Source: a virus
DNA length: 23,182 nt
Strand: one strand, 5' to 3'
Virus record (IMG/VR): IMGVR_UViG_3300017772_003150
Span: 1 to 23,182 of that record
The notes under the pieces were generated by a model, which saw only the letters and a list, made by a program, of their open reading frames with translations, was not told the origin of the DNA and ran no database searches. The position numbers were made by a program, and so were the translations under genes. Within the stretch, counting starts at the first letter, position 1, and the number at the start of each line of letters is the position of its first letter. Shown in pieces: positions 1 to 7,194 of the stretch.

Positions 1-566
1 ATTTATCGAAACTACAAGAAAGTCAGAAAGATTTAACGAAAAGGTATCAAAAGGCTCTTTCGTTAAATAAAGATTTAAACCGGGTTAACTCATTAATTTC
101 TGCAGAATTAGAGATTAAAGATAGCCTAGACGTAACGACAACGACTGAGACGATAGATACTACTACAACTAAAATTACATTTAATTCAAGTGAAGATTTT
201 GGAAATGGTAATTCTAGACTGTTGAGTGGGTTTTCGACGATAAGATATGAGTTTGAAAAATTCAAAGTATTAGATACTAAATTTGAATTAACACAAACTT
301 TGAGCCTAATGGCTGCAATTGAGCAAGGAGAAGATGGTGCTGATAGATTAAAGTTATCTACACAATATCCTGGCCTTGTGATTAAAGATATTGAAAACAT
401 AAATTTAGTAAATACCCGATTAAATAGACAAGTTGAAAAGAAGTCAAGATGGTTAATTGGATTTGGTGTTGGATATGGTATTAACTTAAATAACGATCAG
501 GTAATTAGTACGGGCCCTTCAATAGGAGTTGGTTTATACTTTTCACCTAAGTTTTTACAATTTTAA
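1..566 (+). CDS. C-terminal part of a possible spanin-like phage protein (5' truncated)
   Basis: The reading frame is open from the left edge (codons in phase with position 3) to TAA at 564-566, so the gene starts outside the window. The first in-frame TTG at 222 is not a credible start because coding sequence continues upstream. The visible part begins with a charged, probably coiled-coil stretch and a Thr-rich linker (about residues 45-60 of the fragment). It ends in a Gly-rich beta-type segment (GFGVGYGINL, then TGPSIGVGLYFSP). This layout resembles uncharacterised Bacteroidota phage proteins (the DUF6808 type) that I associate with spanin-like coiled-coil proteins. That link is from memory and is not proven here. 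The N-terminus, where a membrane anchor would sit, is not in view. Confidence 0.6.
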   Translation, partial: LSKLQESQKDLTKRYQKALSLNKDLNRVNSLISAELEIKDSLDVTTTTETIDTTTTKITFNSSEDFGNGNSRLLSGFSTIRYEFEKFKVLDTKFELTQTLSLMAAIEQGEDGADRLKLSTQYPGLVIKDIENINLVNTRLNRQVEKKSRWLIGFGVGYGINLNNDQVISTGPSIGVGLYFSPKFLQF

Positions 567-583
567 ATAAAATAAAAAATTAA

Positions 584-2644
584 ATGGCGAAATCATCAAG
601 ATTTGCAAGGTTAGACGAAGACGTTTTATTAGAGTTCATTTATCATGACCAAGATGTTAGCGCGATAGATAACGCTAAGATTGAGAATGATGAAAACGGA
701 AGTCAGATAAAGGTCTTAGATTCTACGGCTTCAGCGGCTGACAGCAGATACCTAATTCATGAGCTGGGAGCTGATGTGGTAAACTTTACAGTTACCATAT
801 CTAACGGTTATGTTTATATAAACAACTTTGCTTCTAGAAGACTCGTTCTAAAAAACGGTAAAACATATAAGTTTAACCTAACCGACGCTAGTATAAATAA
901 TTCTGCAGGTTTTTTAATTCCAGGAGGAACTTTAAATAATGCAGGTACTATTTACACATACAGTCCTACTACAAACGGAACTTACAATTATGAATATTCT
1001 AATCTAGCAGGAACTAGTTTTGTAGGAGGAGAAATTAATGTTTCTAACAGGGCTAATTCTTTGTTTGCTACTCCTGATGTAGTTTCAGGTAATGATATAA
1101 AAACAGCAGCCACTGAAGTTGGAAGATGGTACGCAGTACCAAGCGGTGTTGATAAGGAATACGCTTTATTAGATAATGATTTAACTTTCTTAGATTCAGC
1201 AGGTTGGGAAGGAACAAACTCAACTCAGTTACAGGTTGTTAGCAATAACGACGTATCGGCAATATGGTATGATACTGTTAGACTTCACCTTAAAACGGGA
1301 TATTCATTCTTAGGAAGAGGATATGAAGGATTTGTGTTTCAAGTAAAATCTAAGAGAAAAACCGGAGTTGAAAACTACTTTACTTCTATTGCTTATCTAA
1401 ATTCTTCTAATTTCGAAATTCAAAACCCAAAGCCATTTACATTGGGAGATACGGCATACTCTAAATATATTGAAGTTAAGATACCTGCCTTAATTCACAT
1501 GGAAAATACGGCATATAATAAAGATTTTAACGAGGAGTTCTTTGGAGTTGGTCAGCATGCATTTAACCCAAGTGCAAATTATGATGTATGTTTTCAATTA
1601 ATAGACAAAATTGTAGACTTAAACAATATAAGATACGCTACTTATAGTGAAGAAACCAAAATGACTCTTTCACAAGAAGATGAATTTACTGATATATCCG
1701 CTAATATTATAGAATCATCTAACGGAGATTATTTTGAAGTTTATGGAACCTATAATGGTTCTACATCTGCCTTTGAAAATTATATAAATGGTAGACTTGA
1801 AACCTCAGGAGATGATATTTCAGTCTTTCACGACATAGAGGTTAGTGAACAACTGGCTAATAATTATATTAAAACATACTCCACGACATTTGTACAAACT
1901 GAACAATTTGACGAACCAGTATTTTACAGACCTGTTATATTAAACTCTAACATATCTAGTAGTTTTTTAATTATTCACACGATGAGAATTTACAACGAGA
2001 CAGATAATACTCAAATTGTAAAACAAGCAAGTTTAATTAGTACTACTCCTAAAAAATATGGTAGAAGTTTTTCTAAAATAAATTTAAATTCTAATATAAG
2101 CCCTAGTTTAATATACAACACTTTACCTAATACATCAGTAAACAGAGAATTAAATCAATTTATTAATTCTATAAGACCGAGTATTGGAGAAACTAAATAT
2201 GTGCCAGTTGCTTTAGATACTAATCGTATTATGGCATCCAGCTCTAAAGTATCGGTTGATGGAACAGAAATAAATGTAATAGAAGGAGTTAAATACTTCG
2301 CTGAAGGTGAAACTGAAATAGTACTTTCTAAAGTATCTGATAATTTTATTAAATTCAATGTAGCACAACCTAGTGGAGAATCTATTCAAAACATAAGCTT
2401 TGTTAATGCTGAAGATATTGTACTAATTATTAAGAGTGGAATAATAGAACAAAGAATTTCACACGATCCTTCTTTTCCAGATATAGATGCAGCTGAAGGT
2501 GAAATTTTATTTAAAATAACAAAGGATGTTGCAACCAGATTTGATAGAAAAGATGCTAACGCATCAGAAGACAAGTTTTATATTAATATAAAAAATGGAT
2601 TAACCGAATCTTTATTATATTACGGAAAAGTAAAAATCGTATAA
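584..2644 (+). CDS. Virion structural protein, probably baseplate or tail associated (686 aa)
   Basis: A large protein with a beta-rich, Asn/Ser/Thr/Tyr-rich composition typical of virion structural proteins. There is no signal peptide or membrane segment. Residues about 76-153 (from YVYINNF to GGEINV) look like a degenerate copy of the beta-sandwich module common in marine phage tail proteins, in which a Leu-rich strand is followed by GKTYKFNL and a Gly/Tyr-rich hairpin. The rest has no motif I can name. The ATG at 584 follows an A/T-only leader with no Shine-Dalgarno sequence. The stop overlaps the ATG of the tail-tube-fold gene by one base, so the two are translationally coupled, which favours a tail or baseplate role. 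The exact T4 counterpart is unknown. Confidence 0.75.
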   Translation: MAKSSRFARLDEDVLLEFIYHDQDVSAIDNAKIENDENGSQIKVLDSTASAADSRYLIHELGADVVNFTVTISNGYVYINNFASRRLVLKNGKTYKFNLTDASINNSAGFLIPGGTLNNAGTIYTYSPTTNGTYNYEYSNLAGTSFVGGEINVSNRANSLFATPDVVSGNDIKTAATEVGRWYAVPSGVDKEYALLDNDLTFLDSAGWEGTNSTQLQVVSNNDVSAIWYDTVRLHLKTGYSFLGRGYEGFVFQVKSKRKTGVENYFTSIAYLNSSNFEIQNPKPFTLGDTAYSKYIEVKIPALIHMENTAYNKDFNEEFFGVGQHAFNPSANYDVCFQLIDKIVDLNNIRYATYSEETKMTLSQEDEFTDISANIIESSNGDYFEVYGTYNGSTSAFENYINGRLETSGDDISVFHDIEVSEQLANNYIKTYSTTFVQTEQFDEPVFYRPVILNSNISSSFLIIHTMRIYNETDNTQIVKQASLISTTPKKYGRSFSKINLNSNISPSLIYNTLPNTSVNRELNQFINSIRPSIGETKYVPVALDTNRIMASSSKVSVDGTEINVIEGVKYFAEGETEIVLSKVSDNFIKFNVAQPSGESIQNISFVNAEDIVLIIKSGIIEQRISHDPSFPDIDAAEGEILFKITKDVATRFDRKDANASEDKFYINIKNGLTESLLYYGKVKIV

Positions 2645-3195
2645 TGATATTAAATAGCAGAAATAATTTATTTAACTTTAAGTTTCCCAGAACTTTCATA
2701 CCTAAAGAGGTAGGAGATAAGTACATTCCTTATTTAAATAGGATGCCTGGTAATTTGATTACTGAGCCCATTGACTTTGTTAATTATTCTATACAGGGAA
2801 TAGGAATTCCTGGAATAAGCTTTGACCCAGTTGAACAGAATCCAAACGACGGTACCGTTTCTTATCATAGAGGTGCTACTCCAATACAAAATACAATCGA
2901 AAGACAGTTTACTGTAGAAATGCAGATGTTAGATGGTTATATTAATTATTGGATATTACAAGACACTCTATTATATTACTATTCAAAGACCCAAAAGAAG
3001 CCTTTTATTGATGATTTAAAATTACAAATCCTAGATTCTGAAGGAATACATGTAATGAGTGCTGTTTTCGAAAAGCCTATTTTAAATTCTATTACAGAAT
3101 TAGAATTAAATATGTCAAGCAACATTGCTGAATTTAATACTTTTACACTAAACTTCTACTATAATAAATTTAACCTTAAATTAGAAATAGACTAA
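2644..3195 (+). CDS. Tail-tube-fold protein (T4 gp19-like family)
   Basis: 183 aa. The order of elements matches the tail tube fold: an N-terminal beta strand (FNFKF), a segment with IQGIGIPGISFDP where gp19-type proteins switch strands, an ERQFTVEMQMLDGY strand followed by a Trp-containing helix, and a C-terminal strand EFNTFTLNFYYNKF. T4 gp19 shows the same order. The fold is also used by tail completion and baseplate hub tube proteins such as gp48 and gp54, so this could be the main tube or a tube-like baseplate protein. The start overlaps the stop of the structural gene by one base, and its own stop overlaps the next ATG by one base. The assignment is by pattern only. Confidence 0.6.
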   Translation: MILNSRNNLFNFKFPRTFIPKEVGDKYIPYLNRMPGNLITEPIDFVNYSIQGIGIPGISFDPVEQNPNDGTVSYHRGATPIQNTIERQFTVEMQMLDGYINYWILQDTLLYYYSKTQKKPFIDDLKLQILDSEGIHVMSAVFEKPILNSITELELNMSSNIAEFNTFTLNFYYNKFNLKLEID

Positions 3196-3800
3196 TGTTA
3201 GGGCATAGGTTTCAAACCAACCCTGAGTGGAGAGACCCTACTGGTGTCAATACGCAGTGGTTAGGTTTAAGTTCTTTAATTACAGAAGTATGCTATCATT
3301 ACCTTGACAATAAGGATTTACCTTCAGTAAGTTCCTTGAGGATGATAGAAATAGGTTCATATATGGGTGAATCTACTCAAATGTTTGCAACTTCTAATAT
3401 ATTTTCAGAAATTAAATGTATAGACCCTTTTCATGGAGATGAAGAGTTTAACTCTATTATGAATTATACATGGGAACAGGTTAAAAGTCAATTTCATATT
3501 AACACAAATCGGTTTAATTCAGTAAAACTATATGAAGGTATGAGTTATGATTTAGTTGATAAATTTGAAGATAATAAATTTGATTTTATTTATATAGATG
3601 GTGAGCACACCTATGAGGCTGTTAAAAGAGATATTCAATTATACTTGCCTAAATTAAGAAAAGGAGGAATTATAGCAGGTCATGATTATTCTGTAGGTTC
3701 AGATGATTTACCATGGCCAGGTGTAAACCGAGCAGTGAATGAAGAATTAGGAAAGCCAGATAGAACTTTTTGGGATACTAGTTGGATGAAGATAGTATGA
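3195..3800 (+). CDS. Class I SAM-dependent methyltransferase (Methyltransf_24 / TylF-CmcI type)
   Basis: 201 aa. Residues 51-60 (IEIGSYMGES) form the glycine-rich SAM-binding motif I. Residues 129-141 (FDFIYIDGEHTYE) are the acidic strand and loop typical of this family, and 157-165 (GGIIAGHDY) supply the His-Asp pair that often binds a metal in TylF-like enzymes. Such enzymes commonly O-methylate sugars or small molecules; the substrate here is unknown. The ATG overlaps the upstream stop by one base, and the gene ends in a 4-base ATGA overlap with the dioxygenase gene. With the next two genes it forms a small enzyme cassette that probably modifies a glycan or virion surface (inference). Confidence 0.8.
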   Translation: MLGHRFQTNPEWRDPTGVNTQWLGLSSLITEVCYHYLDNKDLPSVSSLRMIEIGSYMGESTQMFATSNIFSEIKCIDPFHGDEEFNSIMNYTWEQVKSQFHINTNRFNSVKLYEGMSYDLVDKFEDNKFDFIYIDGEHTYEAVKRDIQLYLPKLRKGGIIAGHDYSVGSDDLPWPGVNRAVNEELGKPDRTFWDTSWMKIV

Positions 3801-4411
3801 AGTATAAGATAATAAAAAATATAGTTCCAGAACTAATTATATCCTTTTTACAAGAATATACCTTAGAGTTAAAGTCGCGACTAGATGTAAATACTTTAGA
3901 AAACAAGAACATAGGTTCAGGTACATATTGGAAAGGAATTGATATGGCTTCTAGCTTTCCTTTGGCAACAAGTAAAGAAAACTTAAAACTTTTTAACGTT
4001 TACACTTCTAGATTAATGTACAATATAATTACAGAATACATTCCTTCTCCATACTTGTTTAATGACCAGATAGTGGTTAAAATGCCAGGTGAAGATTTTC
4101 AATTTGAACCACATTTTGATAATCAGTTCGGTCCTTCACCGGAAGATAAAGATTTAATAACTATAAATTGTATGTTAGTATTAGACGATTTCACGGATAA
4201 TAATGGGGCTATTAGGGTTTTTGACAACGAATGGATAACTCTTTATCCAAAGAAAGGAGACATTTTAATGATAGAAGGAAATACATTACATGCATCTTCA
4301 AATAATAACTCAGATTTACCCAGAAGAGCATATCTTTGTGTATACTCTAATAAATCTATAGGAAAAGATTTTCAGAAAGGGTTCTACTATGAAACTTTTA
4401 AATGTAGATAA
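3797..4411 (+). CDS. Fe(II)/2-oxoglutarate-dependent dioxygenase, PhyH-like
   Basis: 204 aa from the ATG at 3797, which overlaps the methyltransferase stop in an ATGA. A longer reading from a TTG at 3782 adds only five residues and is less likely. His106-x-Asp108 (in FEPHFDNQ) and distal His165 (in GNTLHASSNN) form the expected iron-binding triad, with Arg176/Arg177 in position to bind 2-oxoglutarate. The intervening VLDDFTDNNGAIRVF is typical of the phytanoyl-CoA dioxygenase superfamily, where it precedes the distal histidine. These enzymes hydroxylate small molecules, sugars or proteins. Similar oxygenases are common in marine T4-like phages. The target is unknown; the neighbours suggest glycan or virion modification. 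Confidence 0.8.
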   Translation: MKYKIIKNIVPELIISFLQEYTLELKSRLDVNTLENKNIGSGTYWKGIDMASSFPLATSKENLKLFNVYTSRLMYNIITEYIPSPYLFNDQIVVKMPGEDFQFEPHFDNQFGPSPEDKDLITINCMLVLDDFTDNNGAIRVFDNEWITLYPKKGDILMIEGNTLHASSNNNSDLPRRAYLCVYSNKSIGKDFQKGFYYETFKCR

Positions 4412-4412
4412 G

Positions 4413-4422
4413 GATATATAAG
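4413..4422 (+). promoter_or_regulatory. GATATATAAG motif, copy 1 (possible late promoter element)
   Basis: The 10-mer GATATATAAG lies between the dioxygenase and the DUF1796 gene, ending 35 bases before the ATG at 4458. The same 10-mer recurs at 5036, 11559 and 17501. It resembles the T4 late promoter box TATAAATA but is not identical. Spacing here would allow a normal leader. The function is inferred only from recurrence and position. Confidence 0.4.
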
Positions 4423-4423
4423 T

Positions 4424-4465
4424 ATGAATAACACCTTTAAAAAAATTACAAAGAAATATGAGTAA
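4424..4465 (+). CDS. Possible 13-codon leader ORF
   Basis: An ATG one base after the GATATATAAG motif opens a 13-codon frame (MNNTFKKITKKYE). It stops at 4465, overlapping the start of the DUF1796 gene at 4458 in another frame. Reinitiation from the overlapping stop could couple translation. It may equally be an accidental frame in an untranslated leader. No homology is recognised. Confidence 0.2.
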   Translation: MNNTFKKITKKYE

Positions 4466-5021
4466 GATGTATTTACCAATCAGCAGAACATGTACAGCTG
4501 GTGCTGCTATAAAACATTCTGGCCTAAGAGAAAAAACATACTTCTTTGACTGGCTAGGACAACCTTACCAAACGGTTAGCGATATTTTAAACAATGGGAT
4601 TGACAGATTATTTGAAGACTATGAAATAGTTTATCCAGTAGACCACACTCTACCTGTAATTTGGGATAAAACATACAATATCTTGTTTATTCATGAGGCA
4701 GACCCGGAAACAATGGATGCTTTAGATGTTAATCAGATTAAAACTAAATATATTGAAAGATATAATAGAACTATCGACGATTTAAGAAATGCGCAAGAAG
4801 TAGTTTTAATTAAGGCTAGTACGTGTGAAACTTCATTGTTAGACCATTGGAAGAGATGGGAAGCTTACTTCGAAGCTGAAATTCCAGATTCATCTGTTGA
4901 TAATATGTCTATCGGACCAATTTTAGAGTCTATATATAAGATAAACCCTAATATTACTATAAAGCAAACTGAAAATTCTTACTGGGCAGCTGTTGTTAGA
5001 GAATTAAAGGCTGGTATATAG
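4458..5021 (+). CDS. DUF1796-type putative papain-like cysteine peptidase
   Basis: 187 aa. The N-terminus has the family pattern: Cys12 inside ISRTCTAGAA, then SGLREKTYFFDW (residues 21-32), a helical run with ILNNGIDRLFEDY, and FIHEAD with His79. A KYIERYNRTIDDL helix and the strand EVVLIKAS follow. Family members are annotated as papain-like cysteine peptidases by fold prediction and are often encoded in cell-surface polysaccharide clusters. Enzymatic activity is not established for the family. Cys12 and His79 are candidate active-site residues by analogy. The start at 4458 fits the conserved N-terminus and no better ATG exists. It is the third member of the surface-modification-like cassette. 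Confidence 0.65.
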   Translation: MSKMYLPISRTCTAGAAIKHSGLREKTYFFDWLGQPYQTVSDILNNGIDRLFEDYEIVYPVDHTLPVIWDKTYNILFIHEADPETMDALDVNQIKTKYIERYNRTIDDLRNAQEVVLIKASTCETSLLDHWKRWEAYFEAEIPDSSVDNMSIGPILESIYKINPNITIKQTENSYWAAVVRELKAGI

Positions 5022-5035
5022 TTATTTCTTTAACA

Positions 5036-5045
5036 GATATATAAG
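5036..5045 (+). promoter_or_regulatory. GATATATAAG motif, copy 2
   Basis: The 10-mer ends two bases before the ATG at 5048 (context GATATATAAGATATG), an arrangement repeated exactly at 17501. If it is a promoter, the transcript would start at or very near the ATG and be leaderless. Otherwise it may act as a translation start signal or an RNA processing site. Confidence 0.4.
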
Positions 5046-5047
5046 AT

Positions 5048-5425
5048 ATGGAAAAGACAAAAACTTTTATTGAATACTTAGAAGAGCAAGATGTTTCTAG
5101 CGATCAACTTAAATCTCTTAACGAATCATTACAATCCGAATGGACTCCGGAATTAGAATCTAAAGTTGATGCTGCTTTAGAAGAATTTGCAAAGCAATAT
5201 CAAAATGAAGATGGAAGTTATGACATCGATGCGTTCAACACACAACTTACTAATGAAGGTTTATTCGGTTCACTTCTTGGAGGTCTTACTGGATTTGCTT
5301 TAGGAAAAGGTATTGGTAAAACAATAGCTAAAGTTCTAGGCGTTAAGAAAGGTATTATATACGATATGTTAACTTCAAGATTAGTTGGTGCCGCTCTAGG
5401 TACTGCTCTTGGTTCTAAACTATAA
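5048..5425 (+). CDS. Small candidate internal head protein with glycine-zipper C-terminus
   Basis: 125 aa. Residues 4-13 (TKTFIEYLEE) match the capsid-targeting sequence pattern of T4 internal head proteins: Thr6, Phe7, Tyr10, then Leu-x-Glu at 11-13, where a gp21-type prohead protease could cut. A second LxE lies at 24-26 before Ser. The middle (about 14-65) is acidic and helical. From about residue 71 the chain changes sharply to a Gly-rich hydrophobic segment, GLFGSLLGGLTGFALG then KGIGKTIAKVLGV, with GxxxG spacing, and ends with LVGAALGTALGSKL. Such segments can insert into membranes. I infer a packaged, possibly membrane-active peptide. It could instead be a minor membrane or scaffold protein. 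Confidence 0.55.
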   Translation: MEKTKTFIEYLEEQDVSSDQLKSLNESLQSEWTPELESKVDAALEEFAKQYQNEDGSYDIDAFNTQLTNEGLFGSLLGGLTGFALGKGIGKTIAKVLGVKKGIIYDMLTSRLVGAALGTALGSKL

Positions 5426-5428
5426 TAA

Positions 5429-6091
5429 GTGAATTATATTGCAATAGATTTCTCAATCAACTCTCCTGGTATCTGTGTATACAGGGATAATGACGACACA
5501 TATACTTTTATTAGCTATATTAAACCTAAAACAGGGACTAAAGCCGAAAGAGCTTTACAAGACCAGGCCGCTGAGTTAAACAGCGCTGTATTTGTTAAAC
5601 AACCTGTTTTTGAAACTTCTAATGAATTTTCGAGTAAAGAACTCTTAAAAATACATAGGTATGAGAAGATGGCATCTGAAATGTCAGAATTAATTATCGA
5701 TGCTATAGACCCTAAAACACCATCTGTTATCGGATTTGAAGGTTCTTCCTATGGCTCTGCAATGGGAACTAACAATTTAATAGATATGGCGTCCGCGGCA
5801 ACTCTTTTAAAGGTTAAGTTGTTAAACGAACTTGAAGTGAGAGATATGAGAACTGTTGCACCCTCTACTATTAAAAAGCATGCTGGTAAGGGTAATATGA
5901 AGAAAAGCGATTTGTGGAAAGTTTTTTTAGAAAACACCATCAAAGACACTGACATCTCAAACAACGATTTCTATTCTTTTTGTGTGGACGAAATTGGAGA
6001 GGTTAATAAAGTTCCTAAGCCCTTTGACGACTTAGTGGATTCTTACTTTCTATGTAACTTCCTGATGTATGGATTTACCACTCAGACCTAA
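5429..6091 (+). CDS. RuvC-like Holliday junction resolvase / RNase H-fold nuclease
   Basis: 220 aa. Candidate catalytic acids sit at the expected places: Asp7 in the first strand (YIAIDFSINSPG), Glu104 in VIGFEGSSYG, and Asp200/Asp201/Asp204 in PFDDLVDSY near the C-terminus. The basic segment TIKKHAGKGNMKKSD (147-161) is typical of phage RuvC-like proteins before the last acidic helix. The likely role is to resolve branched recombination intermediates before packaging, in place of T4 endonuclease VII. The start is GTG at 5429: an in-frame TAA lies immediately upstream at 5426-5428, and starting later would remove Asp7. It begins three bases after the previous gene and is followed by the gp32 leader region. 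Confidence 0.75.
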   Translation: MNYIAIDFSINSPGICVYRDNDDTYTFISYIKPKTGTKAERALQDQAAELNSAVFVKQPVFETSNEFSSKELLKIHRYEKMASEMSELIIDAIDPKTPSVIGFEGSSYGSAMGTNNLIDMASAATLLKVKLLNELEVRDMRTVAPSTIKKHAGKGNMKKSDLWKVFLENTIKDTDISNNDFYSFCVDEIGEVNKVPKPFDDLVDSYFLCNFLMYGFTTQT

Positions 6092-6123
6092 AACCAAGTC
6101 TTATATTGCTTTTGCCCCTAAAA

Positions 6124-6171
6124 GTTTCATATTACATAATAAAAAATTAAATATATAGATTACCATGAAAC
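6124..6171 (+). promoter_or_regulatory. Inverted repeat in the gp32 leader
   Basis: GTTTCAT at 6124-6130 is the exact reverse complement of ATGAAAC at 6165-6171, with a 34-base A/T-rich interval. A weaker all-A/U pairing, TAATTA at 6191-6196 with 6205-6210, lies downstream. In T4, a pseudoknot upstream of gene 32 nucleates cooperative gp32 binding to its own mRNA. These pairings are candidates for a similar structure, but I could not show a true pseudoknot. Confidence 0.25.
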
Positions 6172-6239
6172 ATTTATTTGTTAAGTGGTATAATTATTGT
6201 GAAGTAATTAAAGTACTGAACGGTTTTAAAGTAAATTAA
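6165..6239 (+). CDS. Possible 24-aa upstream ORF in the gp32 leader
   Basis: An ATG at 6165 opens a 24-codon frame (starts MKHLFVKWYNYCEV) whose TAA stop lies inside the first 10-base repeat before gp32. It follows an A/T-rich leader like those of other genes here. Nothing in the peptide is recognised. It may be a real small peptide, an upstream ORF that affects gp32 translation, or chance. Confidence 0.25.
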   Translation: MKHLFVKWYNYCEVIKVLNGFKVN

Positions 6240-6260
6240 AGTAAATTAACGTAAATTAAA
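6231..6260 (+). repeat. Three tandem 10-base repeats: candidate gp32 translational operator
   Basis: Three adjacent units, GTAAATTAAA, GTAAATTAAC and GTAAATTAAA, end 13 bases before the gp32 ATG. The T4 gene 32 mRNA has an unstructured A/U-rich region with UUAAA-type repeats just before its start codon, which gp32 coats to shut off its own translation. The composition, repetition and position here match that arrangement. Autoregulation is inferred from the T4 precedent. Confidence 0.55.
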
Positions 6261-6273
6261 GTTTTTAAGAATT

Positions 6274-7194
6274 ATGGCAGATTTTGACATTTTTAACTTG
6301 AGTATCTCCGATGTCGATACTCATGAAACAGAGAACAAAAGTTCTCAGAATGACATCTACAAACCATCAGCAGACGATGGTAAAGACGGAACTTACAAAG
6401 CACTTATTCGCTTTGTTCCTAATCCTAAAAATCCAAGACAATCTTTAGTAAAAAAGTATGTACACTGGTTGACTGACGCAAACGGCGACGGTAGACTTGT
6501 TGATTCTCCTTCTACGGTTGGTGAAGCGTGTCCTATTGCTGAAGCTTTCTTTAAACTCAGAAAATCAGACTCAGCAGTCGATAGAAAAATGAGTGACAAG
6601 CTTAAGCGTAGAGAACAATACTACTCTTTAATTAAGATTATTAAGGACCCGCAAAATCCTGAATTAGAAGGTACTTACAAAGTATTTAAATTCGGATATA
6701 AGATTAAAGAAAAAATCGAAGAAGAAACTAAACCTGCTTTTGGTGAGCCTACTCAGATTTATGACCTTTTTGAAGGTAAAAATTTCGAGTTGATTATCAC
6801 TAGACAAGGTGAGTATAACAACTATGATAAGTCTAAGTTTTCTCCTTCTAAGGCAGCTGTTATATTAAACGGCAAGCCTGCTGAAAGAAATCAAGAAAAC
6901 ATGGCTGCAATCAAAACAGAATTAGATGCAGCTCCAGTTTTAGACCCTTATGAATATAAGTCATGGGATGATAATACTAGAGATTTCGTCAACGGTATTT
7001 TAAGACAGTATTTAAATCCCGGAACTTCATTAGATGAAGTGGTTCCTTCTTCTAAGAAAACCTCTGCACCTAAGAAAGTAGAATCAACTAGCGAAGTTTT
7101 CACACAGGCGGCTGCAACTTCAGAAACTAAGACTGAAAAGAAAGCAGATTCGGCTGATGATTTAGATTCTTTCTTGAATGACCTCGACCTCTAA
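6274..7194 (+). CDS. 32: Single-stranded DNA-binding protein, T4 gp32-like
   Basis: 306 aa, close to T4 gp32 (301 aa). The core has the gp32 order: a segment with RFVPNPKNP and KKYVHWL (44-66), the CPIAEAFFKL region (86-95), REQYYSLIKIIKDPQNPELEG (113-133), then the FKFGYKI segment. The tail is a Thr/Ser/Lys linker followed by an acidic end (ADDLDSFLNDLDL), the part that contacts replication proteins in T4. The T4 zinc ligands are one His and three Cys. Here His64 and Cys86 are present but the other two cysteines are not, so zinc binding looks lost. The gene overlaps the primase start by 17 bases and follows a candidate autoregulatory operator. It coats single-stranded DNA at the fork and in recombination. 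Confidence 0.9.
   Translation: MADFDIFNLSISDVDTHETENKSSQNDIYKPSADDGKDGTYKALIRFVPNPKNPRQSLVKKYVHWLTDANGDGRLVDSPSTVGEACPIAEAFFKLRKSDSAVDRKMSDKLKRREQYYSLIKIIKDPQNPELEGTYKVFKFGYKIKEKIEEETKPAFGEPTQIYDLFEGKNFELIITRQGEYNNYDKSKFSPSKAAVILNGKPAERNQENMAAIKTELDAAPVLDPYEYKSWDDNTRDFVNGILRQYLNPGTSLDEVVPSSKKTSAPKKVESTSEVFTQAAATSETKTEKKADSADDLDSFLNDLDL

Noticed and set aside
47-400. Minus-strand open frames at 47-400, 7906-8190, 13124-13483, 17138-17494 and others
   Set aside because: All lie opposite well-supported + strand genes and have no recognisable domain or start context. They arise from the A/T-rich codon pattern of the + strand genes.
222-566. Separate short gene starting at TTG 222
   Set aside because: The same frame is open to the left edge with protein-like sequence, so this is the end of a longer gene.
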